DNA of 64,000 bases from Halolactibacillus miurensis (GTDB lineage: Bacteria > Bacillota > Bacilli > Bacillales > Amphibacillaceae): assembly GCF_900116255.1 (NCBI RefSeq), contig NZ_FPAI01000008.1, positions 48,067 through 112,066 on the forward strand, written 5' to 3'. Shown one piece after another: positions 16,955-26,163 of this stretch (position 1 is the first letter of the stretch; each line of letters opens with the position of its first letter). A program made the translations under genes and the position numbers. The notes beneath the pieces are model-generated. The model saw only the letters and a list, made by a program, of their open reading frames with translations. It made no database searches and was not told the origin of the DNA.

Positions 16955-18676
16955 TTACGACTGAGGATAGGTTCTGTCATCGAACTTTAAATCAAGTTGA
17001 ACTTGTTCTTTTGACACTGGTTTTTGAATTAAATAACCTTGAGCTTTATCCGCATAGTTATTCCTTACAAAGACTAACTGATTAAATGTTTCGATTCCTT
17101 CAATGACGACATCAAAACCGAATAATTTCGCCATATGAATAATCGCTTCCACAAATTTCGCATCCATATCCTCACCGGTTGACTCACGTATAAAAGCTTG
17201 GTCGACTTTGACTCTGTCAAAGGTAAAGTTTCTGAGTTGACTGAGACTAGAATAGCCTGTACCAAAATCATCAAGCGCCACTTTCACCCCAAGAGCTTGA
17301 AAAGCTTTAATCGTGTCAAACGCATGCGTCACTTGATTTAATGCGATTGATTCTGTGATTTCAATACAAATAGATTCTGGCATGAGGCCTGATTCACGTA
17401 TCAATTGCTTCATCACTTCCACAACATTGACTTGATTGAATAAATGATACGACATGTTTACGGATACCTCAAGCTCCGTGTACCCCTCATCTTGCCAAGT
17501 TTTCGTCTGACTAAAGGCTTGTTTCATGACGAGCTGATCAATTTGACTAAGTAAGCCAAACTCCTCTGCTTCATTTAAGAAGTGAAAGGGTGTTAACACC
17601 CCTCTCTCTTGATGACACCAGCGTACAAGAGCTTCAACACCGGTCACCTTTTGTTGTTTAAAACTATACTGCGGCTGATAGTAGACGATAAATGCCTGTT
17701 GCTCGAGCGCTTGATTGAGTTCATGTACTAAACCTAGACGTGTCAGTAACTCACTTGAATTCGATTGCTTAAACAGTCTAATGGTATTGCGTCCTTCTTG
17801 TTTGGCTTGATACATCGCTTGTTCGGCATGTTTAATCAACTGTTCAACGGAAATGGTTGTTTCTGTTGAAAAACGCACCCCGCCACTTAACGTTAAATAA
17901 AGCGCATCATTCTCAATCTCAAACGGATGGTGTCTCATTTTGAGCAGTTGGTGTTGCAGTTCATTCATTAACTGTGCTTCATCCATATCTTTCTGAATAA
18001 AGACAATAAAAGTATCACCACTAAAGCGTCCAACCAATCCTTGATCGTTAAATAGATCAGACAACCGGTTCGCCATTTCTAAAATAATCCGGTCACCTGC
18101 ATCATGCCCATAGCCATCATTAATGTATTTAAACCGGTCAATATTAAACAGCATAAACGCATACGGTAAATCATTCACCGCTAACTGACTTTCAATCATG
18201 TCTTTCGCATATAAATGGTTCGGTAGTCCGGTCAGCTGGTCGTAATACGCTAACTGATGGATTTCTTTTTGTCGTTCCACTTTATCTGTCACATCACGCA
18301 TAATCCCAATGAAGTAAGTTTCCTGTTCGTGAGTGATTTTCGTAATGGTTTGTTCGGCGTGAAAAATAGTGCCGTCTTTTTTACTATTAATCAATTCACC
18401 TGTCCAAGAGCCTTTCTCTTTTAAGGCTGCTTTCATTTGTTGATACGTTTTTCTCGGGGTCAAGTGCGACTTTAAGATATTAGGTCGTCTGCCTAACGCT
18501 TCTTCGAAAGTATAACCCGTCATCAGTTCATAAGATGGATTGACCATAACGATGACTTCATCCTCATCGGTAATGATTAAAGCATCGTTCGTTTTTAAAA
18601 ATAAGTGCCACATATATTCAACGTGCTCAGCAAAAAAACTAAACGCCCGCTTCATTTTTTTATTGATATGATTCAT
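16955..18676 (-). CDS. PAS-GGDEF-EAL protein, probable c-di-GMP phosphodiesterase
   Basis: 573 residues, soluble. A PAS domain lies at about 25-140 (NDALIITDEDEVIVMVNPSYELMTGYT, FIGIMRDVTD). The GGDEF domain (about 145-300) has the active-site loop FSGDTF in place of GGDEF: the first G and the metal-site E are lost, so cyclase activity is unlikely. The EAL domain (about 315-565) is intact: EALVRW, EITES, DDFGTGYSS, KVDQAFI and VIEGIET. It should hydrolyse c-di-GMP, with the dead GGDEF perhaps acting as a GTP sensor. AGGGGAG precedes the ATG by 7 nt. Confidence 0.88.
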   Translation of the reverse strand: MNHINKKMKRAFSFFAEHVEYMWHLFLKTNDALIITDEDEVIVMVNPSYELMTGYTFEEALGRRPNILKSHLTPRKTYQQMKAALKEKGSWTGELINSKKDGTIFHAEQTITKITHEQETYFIGIMRDVTDKVERQKEIHQLAYYDQLTGLPNHLYAKDMIESQLAVNDLPYAFMLFNIDRFKYINDGYGHDAGDRIILEMANRLSDLFNDQGLVGRFSGDTFIVFIQKDMDEAQLMNELQHQLLKMRHHPFEIENDALYLTLSGGVRFSTETTISVEQLIKHAEQAMYQAKQEGRNTIRLFKQSNSSELLTRLGLVHELNQALEQQAFIVYYQPQYSFKQQKVTGVEALVRWCHQERGVLTPFHFLNEAEEFGLLSQIDQLVMKQAFSQTKTWQDEGYTELEVSVNMSYHLFNQVNVVEVMKQLIRESGLMPESICIEITESIALNQVTHAFDTIKAFQALGVKVALDDFGTGYSSLSQLRNFTFDRVKVDQAFIRESTGEDMDAKFVEAIIHMAKLFGFDVVIEGIETFNQLVFVRNNYADKAQGYLIQKPVSKEQVQLDLKFDDRTYPQS

Positions 18677-18750
18677 CTTGCGACTCCCCTTTATGTCGAT
18701 AGGACTAGTGTATCAGAGGTTTCACAAATTTGCGATATGTTTTTCATGCT

Positions 18751-19776
18751 TTAAACGTTTTGTGATACGAAGAAAATAACTACCGCCAAGATGACAATAA
18801 CGATGGATACAAAAATAAGAGCGGCTACTCTTGATACACTCGCCACTTGGACTTCTTTCCAGTTAATCGGTTTAATACCGGTCAACCAGAAAACTAAAAT
18901 AGCAGAAAGTATAATCGCATGAATATTGACAAGGACAAGTAATAACGGCGTAATGACCATTCCCCACTCACCGGCCCCAATCGTCATCCCGAGGACAACG
19001 GTTGGCGGGAGTAAGGCAACAGATACCATGACCCCTACAAGTGCTTCTGAGACGCGCTTAACAAACGATAAAGCCCCGGCAGCACCCGCGGCAAGTGCGA
19101 TAATGATATCCATAATACTGACTTCTGTTCGTGAAATAAATTCCGTACTTGATAAAGGCACATCAAAAATAAGACCAAACCCAATCGCAATCACGAGTGG
19201 AATGATAATACCGAGTGTCGATGTTAACAACGACCGGTGCATTAACTTTAAGTCACCAAGCAAAGCCGCAAAACTAAGGGCGGTAAACGGTCCGATTAAA
19301 GGCGCAATCACCATCGCTCCAATCACCACAGCGGCGCTATCATTAATCAGTCCAGCGGCTGCGACAAGACTCGATAACACAAGCATCCAGCGATAATTCA
19401 CACTAAAGTGACTGGCCGATTCTACTACATTGTATAATTCATGACGACTGGCCCGGGTAATCTCAACACTGTCATCTTCTTCCTCTTCTTCTCCGGACGC
19501 TATCTTTGTCTCTTCTTCTTCTTCGTCGTCAACCCGCGGTAAATACGTTGAAATATCATATAAAAAGGCATGAAGTTCTTCAGAGAATTCATGCTCGGTT
19601 TCAAGAAAGTCTAAAATGTCTTCGGTGTATTGCTTTTCCACGAGCACTTTAAATAAACTAATTTGATCGTTTGTCCGCGTTCGCCAGACATTGATCACTT
19701 TAAATGCTTCTGCTTTTTCTTTAAATGTTTCTACATCGTTATTGGGGACATAGATTTCAATCATTTGTAATTCCAC
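18751..19776 (-). CDS. DUF389 (TIGR00341-type) membrane protein
   Basis: 341 residues. The cytoplasmic N-terminal domain (about 1-85) starts IEIYVPNNDVETF and is followed by a very acidic linker (about 88-108, runs of Glu/Asp) and about six membrane helices (135-340). These include the family core AAAGLINDSAAVVIGAMVIAPLIGPFTALSFA. Function of DUF389 is unknown; the conserved small-residue helix suggests a channel or carrier. Initiation at the GTG (19776) is favoured by AGGGGG 9 nt before it; the ATG four codons later lies too far from it. It sits between two c-di-GMP genes on the same strand, 22 nt downstream of one, so co-transcription is likely. Confidence 0.82.
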   Translation of the reverse strand: MELQMIEIYVPNNDVETFKEKAEAFKVINVWRTRTNDQISLFKVLVEKQYTEDILDFLETEHEFSEELHAFLYDISTYLPRVDDEEEEETKIASGEEEEEDDSVEITRASRHELYNVVESASHFSVNYRWMLVLSSLVAAAGLINDSAAVVIGAMVIAPLIGPFTALSFAALLGDLKLMHRSLLTSTLGIIIPLVIAIGFGLIFDVPLSSTEFISRTEVSIMDIIIALAAGAAGALSFVKRVSEALVGVMVSVALLPPTVVLGMTIGAGEWGMVITPLLLVLVNIHAIILSAILVFWLTGIKPINWKEVQVASVSRVAALIFVSIVIVILAVVIFFVSQNV

Positions 19777-19797
19777 AACAATTCCCCCTTCATAGGC

Positions 19798-22047
19798 TTA
19801 TGTCTTGATATAATATTTTTTTATATAATGATCAATTTCTTCTATTGGCATCGGTCGAGCGAAATAATACCCTTGACCAAATAGACAGCCGAGCTCAGTG
19901 AGCGTTGTTAAACAACCGGTGTCTTCAATACCTTCTGCGATGACTTGAAGTCCTAGGTTTGACCCAATATCGAGAATGGTTTTGACAATATTTGCGCTGC
20001 GCGTATCATCGATTGTACGCACAAATGATTGATCAATTTTTATCGTATCAATCGGCAGTTCTTTTAAAATAAATAGAGAAGAATAACCTGTCCCGAAGTC
20101 ATCAAGAGACATCCTTAACCCTAATGACTTAAGTTGTTCTAACTTCGGCAACACATCGGTTAATTCCATCATCACTGATTCCGTTAGCTCAAGTTCAATA
20201 TATTTACCCTTCAGTCCATGTTTTTCTAATAAGTATTTCACTTGCGGATAGAAGTCCATTTGTCTTAATTGTACTGCCGATACATTCACAGAGACAATCT
20301 CGTAAAAATCGTACACGTGTTGCCAATGAGCAACTTGTCTCATCACTTCATCCAATATATAGTATCCGATTAAATTAATGTGTCCAGTCTCTTCGGCAAT
20401 AGGGATAGCTTCAGCTGGTGAAATAAACCCAAGCGTTTCATGATGCCAACGAAACAACGCTTCAAAGCCAACCAGCTCTTCTGGATTCAACATATATTTT
20501 GGTTGATAATACACACTAATTTCGCCGCGATTCGCCGCAAATTTTAACTCATTCTCAATTAGTAACCGCCGATCAAGTTGTTGTTTTAAGCTGCGATCGA
20601 AGAAGAAATATTGATTTTTTCCATACGATTTCGCCTGGTGCATCGCTTGTTCAGCCATTTGAAACAGTGATTCAGCCTTCGTCGCATCTGTTGGCGCAAA
20701 GCTTACTCCGATACTTGCGGTGACGTTCATCTGCTTATTATGATAGTCAACAGGTTCAGAGATCGTTTTTAATAATTGTTCTATTAAGGCGACGAGGTGT
20801 GATTTTTGTTTATTGTAAATAAGTAAGACAAACTCATCCGCGCCAAGATGATAGAGCACAGTATGTCGATCAATAGTCAATGCCAATCGATTTGCGACTT
20901 CCTTTATTAACACATCCCCGTACTCACGTCCTAATGCATCATTAATATTTTTGAACCGATCAAGATTAATCACAACAAGCGCGAGTGTTTGACGGAGTCG
21001 TTTCACGCGATGTAATATATGCGGTAAATCATACATTAAACTTGTTCTATTTCTAAGCCCCGTTAAGGGTGTTAAATACATAATCTTTTCATAAGAATTT
21101 AATAATTCTGTATTCCGTCGAACGACGAGTAGCTGATAAACAATTAAGACTAACATTAAGATAACAACGGCAATTGAGAGAGCATTCAGCATAGGTGAAA
21201 CGACCAAACGTACAAAGACAGTGAAGCCAATAATCCAAATATACGGCAATATGCTATCTTTATGATCGACGAGCCTAAGCAGACGCCAACTGACCTCAGC
21301 TGGACGTTGACGTGATAAATACGTCCCCGCTAAAAAATTTAATAAAGCAAACACCCATAGTACGTCAGTAAACTGTCCGACGACATAGCTCTGTTCAACC
21401 ATTTGAAAGACATAAAATATTTCAGCGAGTGCCTGTGTTAAAAAACCTGAAACGAAAAACAGATGAATACGCCGCTCTTCTGATTCAATCGTTAAAAAGT
21501 ACAAGACCACTGCCGCAATCATTAACAACACACTAAGCAACGGCTCTAGGATTAACACTAAAAAGCGAACAAGTGTCATATCACCTACGACAACAAATGG
21601 TTCAAATACATAATGAAACACAATCGCAAAAACAATGACAACGAACGTAATAATGTGAAAGAGATATTGATACACATGTTCTTTATTGCGTAATTGAATG
21701 ATTTTATAAATGATAGCGTAAAACATAAAGGGGTAAATCATGATCCACAGGCTAAATGATAATGGCGTCGAGATAACTAATTGTCCTTGAATAAAGTCGA
21801 AAGCCCACACGAGATAAGAACCAACATAAAATAACATAGCGATGAATAATGCCAGCCAAAACGGTCCATCATCGATATGTTTCGTTTTGACTAATCGAAT
21901 GATCTGTACAATCACTAGGAGTGAGAGAATGAGCGGTAGAAACGTACCGATAAATTGTCTCACCGTTGTTTGATCATGATAGATGAAGAAAATCATTTGT
22001 AGTAAAACGACACTCATCATATTAAGTATAGCTAATCGTTTGACCAT
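19798..22047 (-). CDS. Membrane GGDEF-EAL protein, probable c-di-GMP phosphodiesterase
   Basis: 749 residues. The first 310 form about eight membrane helices with no recognisable extracellular domain, resembling an MHYT/MASE-type intramembrane sensor without the MHYT motif. The GGDEF domain (about 330-485) has LGADEF (second glycine replaced by alanine), so activity is uncertain. The EAL domain (about 495-745) is complete: EALFRW, ELTES, LDDFGTGYSS, KIDQSFV and AEGIED. GGAGG lies 8 nt before the ATG. The likely role is c-di-GMP breakdown in response to a membrane signal. It is divergent from the ATPase gene at 22171. Confidence 0.87.
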   Translation of the reverse strand: MVKRLAILNMMSVVLLQMIFFIYHDQTTVRQFIGTFLPLILSLLVIVQIIRLVKTKHIDDGPFWLALFIAMLFYVGSYLVWAFDFIQGQLVISTPLSFSLWIMIYPFMFYAIIYKIIQLRNKEHVYQYLFHIITFVVIVFAIVFHYVFEPFVVVGDMTLVRFLVLILEPLLSVLLMIAAVVLYFLTIESEERRIHLFFVSGFLTQALAEIFYVFQMVEQSYVVGQFTDVLWVFALLNFLAGTYLSRQRPAEVSWRLLRLVDHKDSILPYIWIIGFTVFVRLVVSPMLNALSIAVVILMLVLIVYQLLVVRRNTELLNSYEKIMYLTPLTGLRNRTSLMYDLPHILHRVKRLRQTLALVVINLDRFKNINDALGREYGDVLIKEVANRLALTIDRHTVLYHLGADEFVLLIYNKQKSHLVALIEQLLKTISEPVDYHNKQMNVTASIGVSFAPTDATKAESLFQMAEQAMHQAKSYGKNQYFFFDRSLKQQLDRRLLIENELKFAANRGEISVYYQPKYMLNPEELVGFEALFRWHHETLGFISPAEAIPIAEETGHINLIGYYILDEVMRQVAHWQHVYDFYEIVSVNVSAVQLRQMDFYPQVKYLLEKHGLKGKYIELELTESVMMELTDVLPKLEQLKSLGLRMSLDDFGTGYSSLFILKELPIDTIKIDQSFVRTIDDTRSANIVKTILDIGSNLGLQVIAEGIEDTGCLTTLTELGCLFGQGYYFARPMPIEEIDHYIKKYYIKT

Positions 22048-22170
22048 TCACCCCGCCTCCTTCTTTCTGTTCATCCTTAGGTCTAGATGAATTGTCTTAT
22101 TCAACATTTACCCTTTTCTTGCATAGACTAGACATGTTCAATCGTTTTATTTTAAAGAGGAGGCGTTAAT

Positions 22171-23145
22171 TTGTCATCATTAATTTATTTTCATGCGGCT
22201 GAAACAGCAAAAGGAAGACGCGATTTTTTATCAAGTCAACTACAGGGCATTGATAAAATTGTTGAAATCAATGAACCGACACGTTATGAAGCAAGTCGAA
22301 TGTTAGATGAGATTTTACATGCGTGGGAAAAAGAGTCATCAATACCTGATACTATTGAGTGCTTACTCGACCCGCTCAACCCTCGGTTAAAAGTGGCCAT
22401 TATTAACCGGACGAAACGATGCGCATGTGTAACTCCGGTAAGAGTTATTAACGAAAACATTAGAGCATCTTACTATCAAGCTTTACAATCAGGGCTCGTT
22501 TTACATGATGATTTAGAAGCCATTTATCAGCAAGCGACTGATTTTAACTTACTTAATCAATTCGTCACAACTTTTATTGCTGAACATATTCCCCCTCGCA
22601 CTGATCTAGAAAAAAGCGGTCAACCAATCACCTTCCACCGTTTCTTAGGCTCCACCACAGCTTATGGTACGATTGATTTCATTCCTAAGTTAACTGAGAA
22701 TGTATCTAGACGTTATTTTATTAAGGGGCGCGCAGGTACCGGAAAGTCAACGGCGTTGAAAAAAGTAGCCCAAGCCGCACGAAGTGAGGGCTATCAAACC
22801 GAAGTATACCACTGCGGGTTTGATCCTGATAGCTTAGACATGGTCATTATTCGCGAACTTGACTTGGCGATCTTCGATAGCACGTTGCCTCATGAGCATT
22901 TTCCAACGCGGGAAGGTGATGAGCTCATCGACCTATATGGGACGTTTATTAAAAACACGATCGACGATGATTATGCGAGCGAGATCGCTGAATTAAATAA
23001 TAAGATTAATGAAGAAACAAAAAAAGCAATCAAACTATTGCAGCAAGATGAACAACAAAAAAAACAACAAGAAGATCTCCCAAAAAACATCGTGATCGCT
23101 TTTAATGACCGGCTAAAAGAGTATGTCAAAAAATTAAACGAATAG
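22171..23145 (+). CDS. P-loop ATPase of PRK06851 type with degenerate first half
   Basis: 324 residues starting with TTG (AGAGGAGG 8 nt upstream; no closer ATG). The second half has a Walker A (FIKGRAGTGKSTALKK, about 188-203), then EVYHCGFDPDSLDMVIIRELDLAIFDST and PHEHFPTREGDELIDLY, a pattern I recognise from the PRK06851 family. In that family the first half normally carries its own P-loop. Here the matching stretch reads KIVEINEPTRYEASRMLDEI with no GxxGxGKS, so one nucleotide site seems lost and the protein is shorter. The end is a Lys/Gln-rich helix. Function is unknown; it may be regulatory or sporulation-linked. It is monocistronic with a terminator. Confidence 0.65.
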   Translation: MSSLIYFHAAETAKGRRDFLSSQLQGIDKIVEINEPTRYEASRMLDEILHAWEKESSIPDTIECLLDPLNPRLKVAIINRTKRCACVTPVRVINENIRASYYQALQSGLVLHDDLEAIYQQATDFNLLNQFVTTFIAEHIPPRTDLEKSGQPITFHRFLGSTTAYGTIDFIPKLTENVSRRYFIKGRAGTGKSTALKKVAQAARSEGYQTEVYHCGFDPDSLDMVIIRELDLAIFDSTLPHEHFPTREGDELIDLYGTFIKNTIDDDYASEIAELNNKINEETKKAIKLLQQDEQQKKQQEDLPKNIVIAFNDRLKEYVKKLNE

Positions 23146-23159
23146 TCTAAGATAAATGT

Positions 23160-23192
23160 AACAAGGGCCTCGAATGGGCTCTTGTTTTTTAG
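23160..23192 (+). terminator. Terminator after the P-loop ATPase
   Basis: The hairpin AACAAGGGCC...GGGCTCTTGTT is followed by T5. The remaining bases to 23374 hold only the leader of the next gene. Confidence 0.85.
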
Positions 23193-23374
23193 TTATGACC
23201 ATCAACCATCTATAAGCGCAGTCGTAAGATAGCTCTAGTCATTCATAGACAGGACAAAAATTATGTTAATCCATTAAAAATAGTCATATTTTTCATAAAT
23301 TCTCGGATTTTTTTACTAACTAAAGTGAAAACATGATACACTTTAATTAATCAGAATTTCTAGGAGGTTGATTT

Positions 23375-23836
23375 ATGAGTTCTATTTCAATTATTGCGGT
23401 CCCAACAGATCTACGGGAGCCACATCTCCCCCTATTACTTGAAGCAGACCCAAATGAAGCACTCGTAAGAGAATATTTAAACAACGGGGATTTGTTTTTA
23501 ATTAAGCGCGAACAACGCATCATCGGCGTTAGTCTTTTTACCTTTCCAAAGCCCCGCACGGTTGAATTAAAAAACATAGCGATTAAATCGACCATTAGAA
23601 ATCAGGGATACGGTAAAAGCGTCATTCAACAAGCCACCGATTTTTACAAACAAAAAGGTTATCGTGAAATGATCGTTGGTACAGCTAACTCAAGCATCGA
23701 CAATATTGCCTTTTATCAAAAGCTAGGCTTTAGATTAGTAGACATAGAACCAGATTTTTTCACTCATTATCCTACGCCACTATCGGAACATGGTATCCCT
23801 ACTCGCGACCGGTTATTATTCGTAAAAAAACTATAA
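23375..23836 (+). CDS. GNAT family N-acetyltransferase
   Basis: 153 residues with the GNAT core: ELKNIAIKSTIRNQGYGKSVIQQATDFYK contains the acetyl-CoA loop (R-x-x-G-Y-G-K), and NIAFYQKLGFRLVDIEPDFF the last conserved strand. AGGAGG lies about 8 nt before the ATG. Targets of single GNAT proteins cannot be predicted; the C-terminal phrase FFTHYPTP resembles uncharacterised Bacillus GNATs. It is probably transcribed alone or with the next gene (53 nt to its ATG). Confidence 0.85.
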   Translation: MSSISIIAVPTDLREPHLPLLLEADPNEALVREYLNNGDLFLIKREQRIIGVSLFTFPKPRTVELKNIAIKSTIRNQGYGKSVIQQATDFYKQKGYREMIVGTANSSIDNIAFYQKLGFRLVDIEPDFFTHYPTPLSEHGIPTRDRLLFVKKL

Positions 23837-23889
23837 CGACTAATCATTAAGTACTAACAATGAATAGGAACGATTCAAAGGAGAAAAAA

Positions 23890-24858
23890 ATGAAAAGACA
23901 ATCAATATTTGTTTGGGGAATCAGCATTCTTTCTATTGTAATATTAGCTATTTTAATTATCGTTAATCAGCAACAAACCTTTGGTTTTTATGAGTCACAA
24001 GATGCACCTCATAAAGAAGTATTCGTGCCAAATCAACCAACAGACTCGCTAACCATAGAAGACCAAGAATCAAGTACAGAACCACTCTCCTTCCCGTTGG
24101 ATGATGCCGCAGCAGCGCAACTTTTCACGACGACAAAAGAAATGTACATTAACGCCACCTCACTAAATTTACGTACTGGACCAAGCACGGCCTTTGATAT
24201 TGTGAAAACATTATTTATGGGTGACAACGTATTAGTTGGGGCAACCATAACCTTTGACCAATTTGATTATGGTGAAGATGACGTTGAATGGGTCTCGATT
24301 CAATCAGATGATGTTTTTGGATTTGTGAATCCGAACTACCTATCTGAAGATATAGGTGAATTATCAGATGAACAAGAAGATGAAGTGACATCTTTAGATG
24401 AGTCATCGCAAACAAATGACTCATCTTCGCCAGATAACAATCCAACGAATAAACCATCAAGTTCTACTAACAAACCAAGTTCTTCTGGTACATCTGATAA
24501 AGAGACGCCAAACAAGGAGGACTCAACAGAAGATACTGATAAAGCAGAAGACGAAAAACCTTCAACAGATAAGAACGAAACAAGTGATAAGAACGAGAAA
24601 CCTCAAACCACAACGAAGTCACGTACAGAAACTGAAATTATCTATCATAAATTGATTGAAATTAATAACCCTGATCTTAACGAAGGCGTCATTAAACTCG
24701 TGACTGAAGGTGAAAATGGTATTCTAACCATCACATATAAAGAGACTTACGAAGTTACCACATTGATAAAAACTGAAGAAATAAAGCGCGAAGTCACTAG
24801 AGAACCCAAGGATGAAGTTGTTCACATTGGAACTAAGCCTGTAACAACAGAAGAGTAA
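23890..24858 (+). CDS. Membrane-anchored SH3b-G5 surface protein
   Basis: 322 residues from the ATG at 23890 (AAAGGAG 6 nt upstream). An N-terminal membrane helix (about 8-28) acts as signal-anchor. Residues about 80-150 are an SH3b domain (MYINATSLNLRTGPSTAFDIV), a fold that binds peptidoglycan. A roughly 70-residue Ser/Thr/Lys/Glu/Asp-rich spacer then spans the wall. The last 75 residues are a G5 domain (NPDLNEGVIKLVTEGENGILTITYKETY). G5 domains are linked to N-acetylglucosamine or metal binding and adhesion. No catalytic domain is present, so it is likely a wall-binding accessory or adhesin. Confidence 0.82.
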   Translation: MKRQSIFVWGISILSIVILAILIIVNQQQTFGFYESQDAPHKEVFVPNQPTDSLTIEDQESSTEPLSFPLDDAAAAQLFTTTKEMYINATSLNLRTGPSTAFDIVKTLFMGDNVLVGATITFDQFDYGEDDVEWVSIQSDDVFGFVNPNYLSEDIGELSDEQEDEVTSLDESSQTNDSSSPDNNPTNKPSSSTNKPSSSGTSDKETPNKEDSTEDTDKAEDEKPSTDKNETSDKNEKPQTTTKSRTETEIIYHKLIEINNPDLNEGVIKLVTEGENGILTITYKETYEVTTLIKTEEIKREVTREPKDEVVHIGTKPVTTEE

Positions 24859-24870
24859 ATCAATTATACA

Positions 24871-24912
24871 CGCCCTGCAAAATATCACTCATATTGTTGT
24901 AGGGCTTTTTTA
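24871..24912 (+). terminator. Terminator after the SH3b-G5 gene
   Basis: The stem GCCCTGCAA...TTGTAGGGC (one G-U pair) is followed by six T. Confidence 0.85.
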
Positions 24913-25043
24913 GAGGGATGAGATACTTTAAGAAGTAACCTAAGTACAACCGACAAATTATGATATTTCCCGGGCAATATAAGGTGACAACTTACTGTGT
25001 CATGAGTAGTTTAAAATAGTTTTTCATGAGAAAGGATGATCCT

Positions 25044-25577
25044 ATGCGTTGCCACTGGGTAAACCATGACCCGCTTTATATTACCTACCACGATAACGAG
25101 TGGGGAAAGCATAAAACAACGACACATCTGTTATTCGAATCACTAACTTTAGAATTGATGCAGTCAGGTCTATCTTTTTTAACTGTTTTGAAAAAACGCG
25201 AGGCATTTAAACAGGTATTCTTTCATTATGACTTAGAAAAACTATCAATGGCTACTAGTAACGACATTGAAAAATGGTTATCTGATGCTTCGATTATCCG
25301 TCATAAGAAAAAGCTTGAAGCCGTCATTCAGAACGCTTCCGTTGTTGTTCAAATAGAAAAAAATCAATCATTTTATGATTATTTACTAGTATTAATCAAT
25401 AGACAATTACCGAACTTTGAGTTAAATGATCCGCGTCTAGACCTTGATATATCACGGCACATTGCCAAGCAGATGAAACGGGATGGCTTTAAGTTTGTCG
25501 GTCCAACAACTTTATACAGTTTTTTTCAAGCGACGGGATTCATTAATGATCATGATGAGGCATGTGATTTTAATTAG
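25044..25577 (+). CDS. tag: DNA-3-methyladenine glycosylase I
   Basis: 177 residues from the ATG at 25044 (AAAGGATG just upstream; an earlier in-frame ATG at 25026 is less suited). The Tag signature is clear: RCHWVNHDPLYITYHDNEWG, AGLSF-like QSGLSFLTVLKKREAF and FKFVGPTTLYSFFQATGFINDHDEAC. The zinc ligands of this family are present: an N-terminal Cys, the His of YHDNEW and the closing H-x3-C pair. It excises 3-methyladenine from alkylated DNA. The C terminus stops soon after the last zinc Cys, slightly shorter than E. coli Tag. The MGMT-like gene follows 19 nt later. Confidence 0.92.
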   Translation: MRCHWVNHDPLYITYHDNEWGKHKTTTHLLFESLTLELMQSGLSFLTVLKKREAFKQVFFHYDLEKLSMATSNDIEKWLSDASIIRHKKKLEAVIQNASVVVQIEKNQSFYDYLLVLINRQLPNFELNDPRLDLDISRHIAKQMKRDGFKFVGPTTLYSFFQATGFINDHDEACDFN

Positions 25578-25596
25578 AACGTAAGGTGGTGATCTT

Positions 25597-25887
25597 TTGA
25601 CATCAGATTTTAAACAAGCGGTTATAAACATCGTGTCGAATACTAAACCAGGGGAATGGATCAGTTATGGGGATGTGGCCGTCCTCGCCGGACGCCCGCG
25701 CGCAGCCCGTGCTGTGAGCGGGATTATAAAACGCCAACAAGAGACCCTGCCCTGGCACCGTGTCGTTGGAAAAGGCGGACATATTTCTATTAAAGACCCT
25801 GATCTCAGACGTAAACAAATCCAAAAATTACAACGAGAGGGCCAAATCATTTCAGAAACTGGTCACATTAAAACAAAAGAAACTTAA
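25597..25887 (+). CDS. Alkyltransferase-like (ATL) DNA repair protein, MGMT fold without the acceptor cysteine
   Basis: 96 residues beginning with TTG (AAGGTGG about 8 nt upstream). It corresponds to the MGMT DNA-binding domain: GEWISYGDVAVLAGRPRAARAVSGII contains the recognition helix and arginine finger. The active-site motif reads PWHRVV where alkyltransferases have PCHRVV. Trp for Cys defines ATL proteins, which bind O6-alkylguanine and hand it to nucleotide excision repair rather than repairing it themselves. It is paired with tag in a two-gene alkylation-damage operon that ends in a strong terminator. Confidence 0.9.
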   Translation: MTSDFKQAVINIVSNTKPGEWISYGDVAVLAGRPRAARAVSGIIKRQQETLPWHRVVGKGGHISIKDPDLRRKQIQKLQREGQIISETGHIKTKET

Positions 25888-25897
25888 TAACAAAAGA

Positions 25898-25942
25898 AAA
25901 ACCGTCAACAAGCCTTCCTTACGCTTGTTGACGGTTTTTTGT
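25898..25942 (+). terminator. Strong terminator after the tag-ATL operon
   Basis: AAACCGTCAACAAGC...GCTTGTTGACGGTTT forms a 15-bp perfect stem followed by a T run. Confidence 0.92.
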
Positions 25943-26093
25943 TAATTTTCTTTTCTTTCCCATTATGATAGGACATATGACATGATAATGACATTTTACG
26001 ATGAATTTTATATCCTTTTTCGTTTAATTAGTGGGATTATCTTATAATCACGACACTGTTTGTAATTTTTTCATGTATTTCGACTTAGAATAT

Positions 26094-26122
26094 GCGACAT
26101 GTTACTAAAGTTCTGATAGAAT
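26094..26122 (+). promoter_or_regulatory. Putative sigma-A promoter of the H-NOX receptor gene
   Basis: GCGACA (26094-26099), 17 nt, TAGAAT (26117-26122). AGAGGA lies a few bases before the ATG at 26164. No cre or SigD-like box was seen in the gap 25943-26163. Confidence 0.5.
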
Positions 26123-26163
26123 AGACTTAACTATTTTAGTATTTAACAGAAAAGAGGAACAAT

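Noticed and set aside
18926..19396. 156-codon plus-strand frame opposite the DUF389 gene
   Set aside because: It is the antisense shadow of a well-supported membrane protein gene and lacks an RBS.
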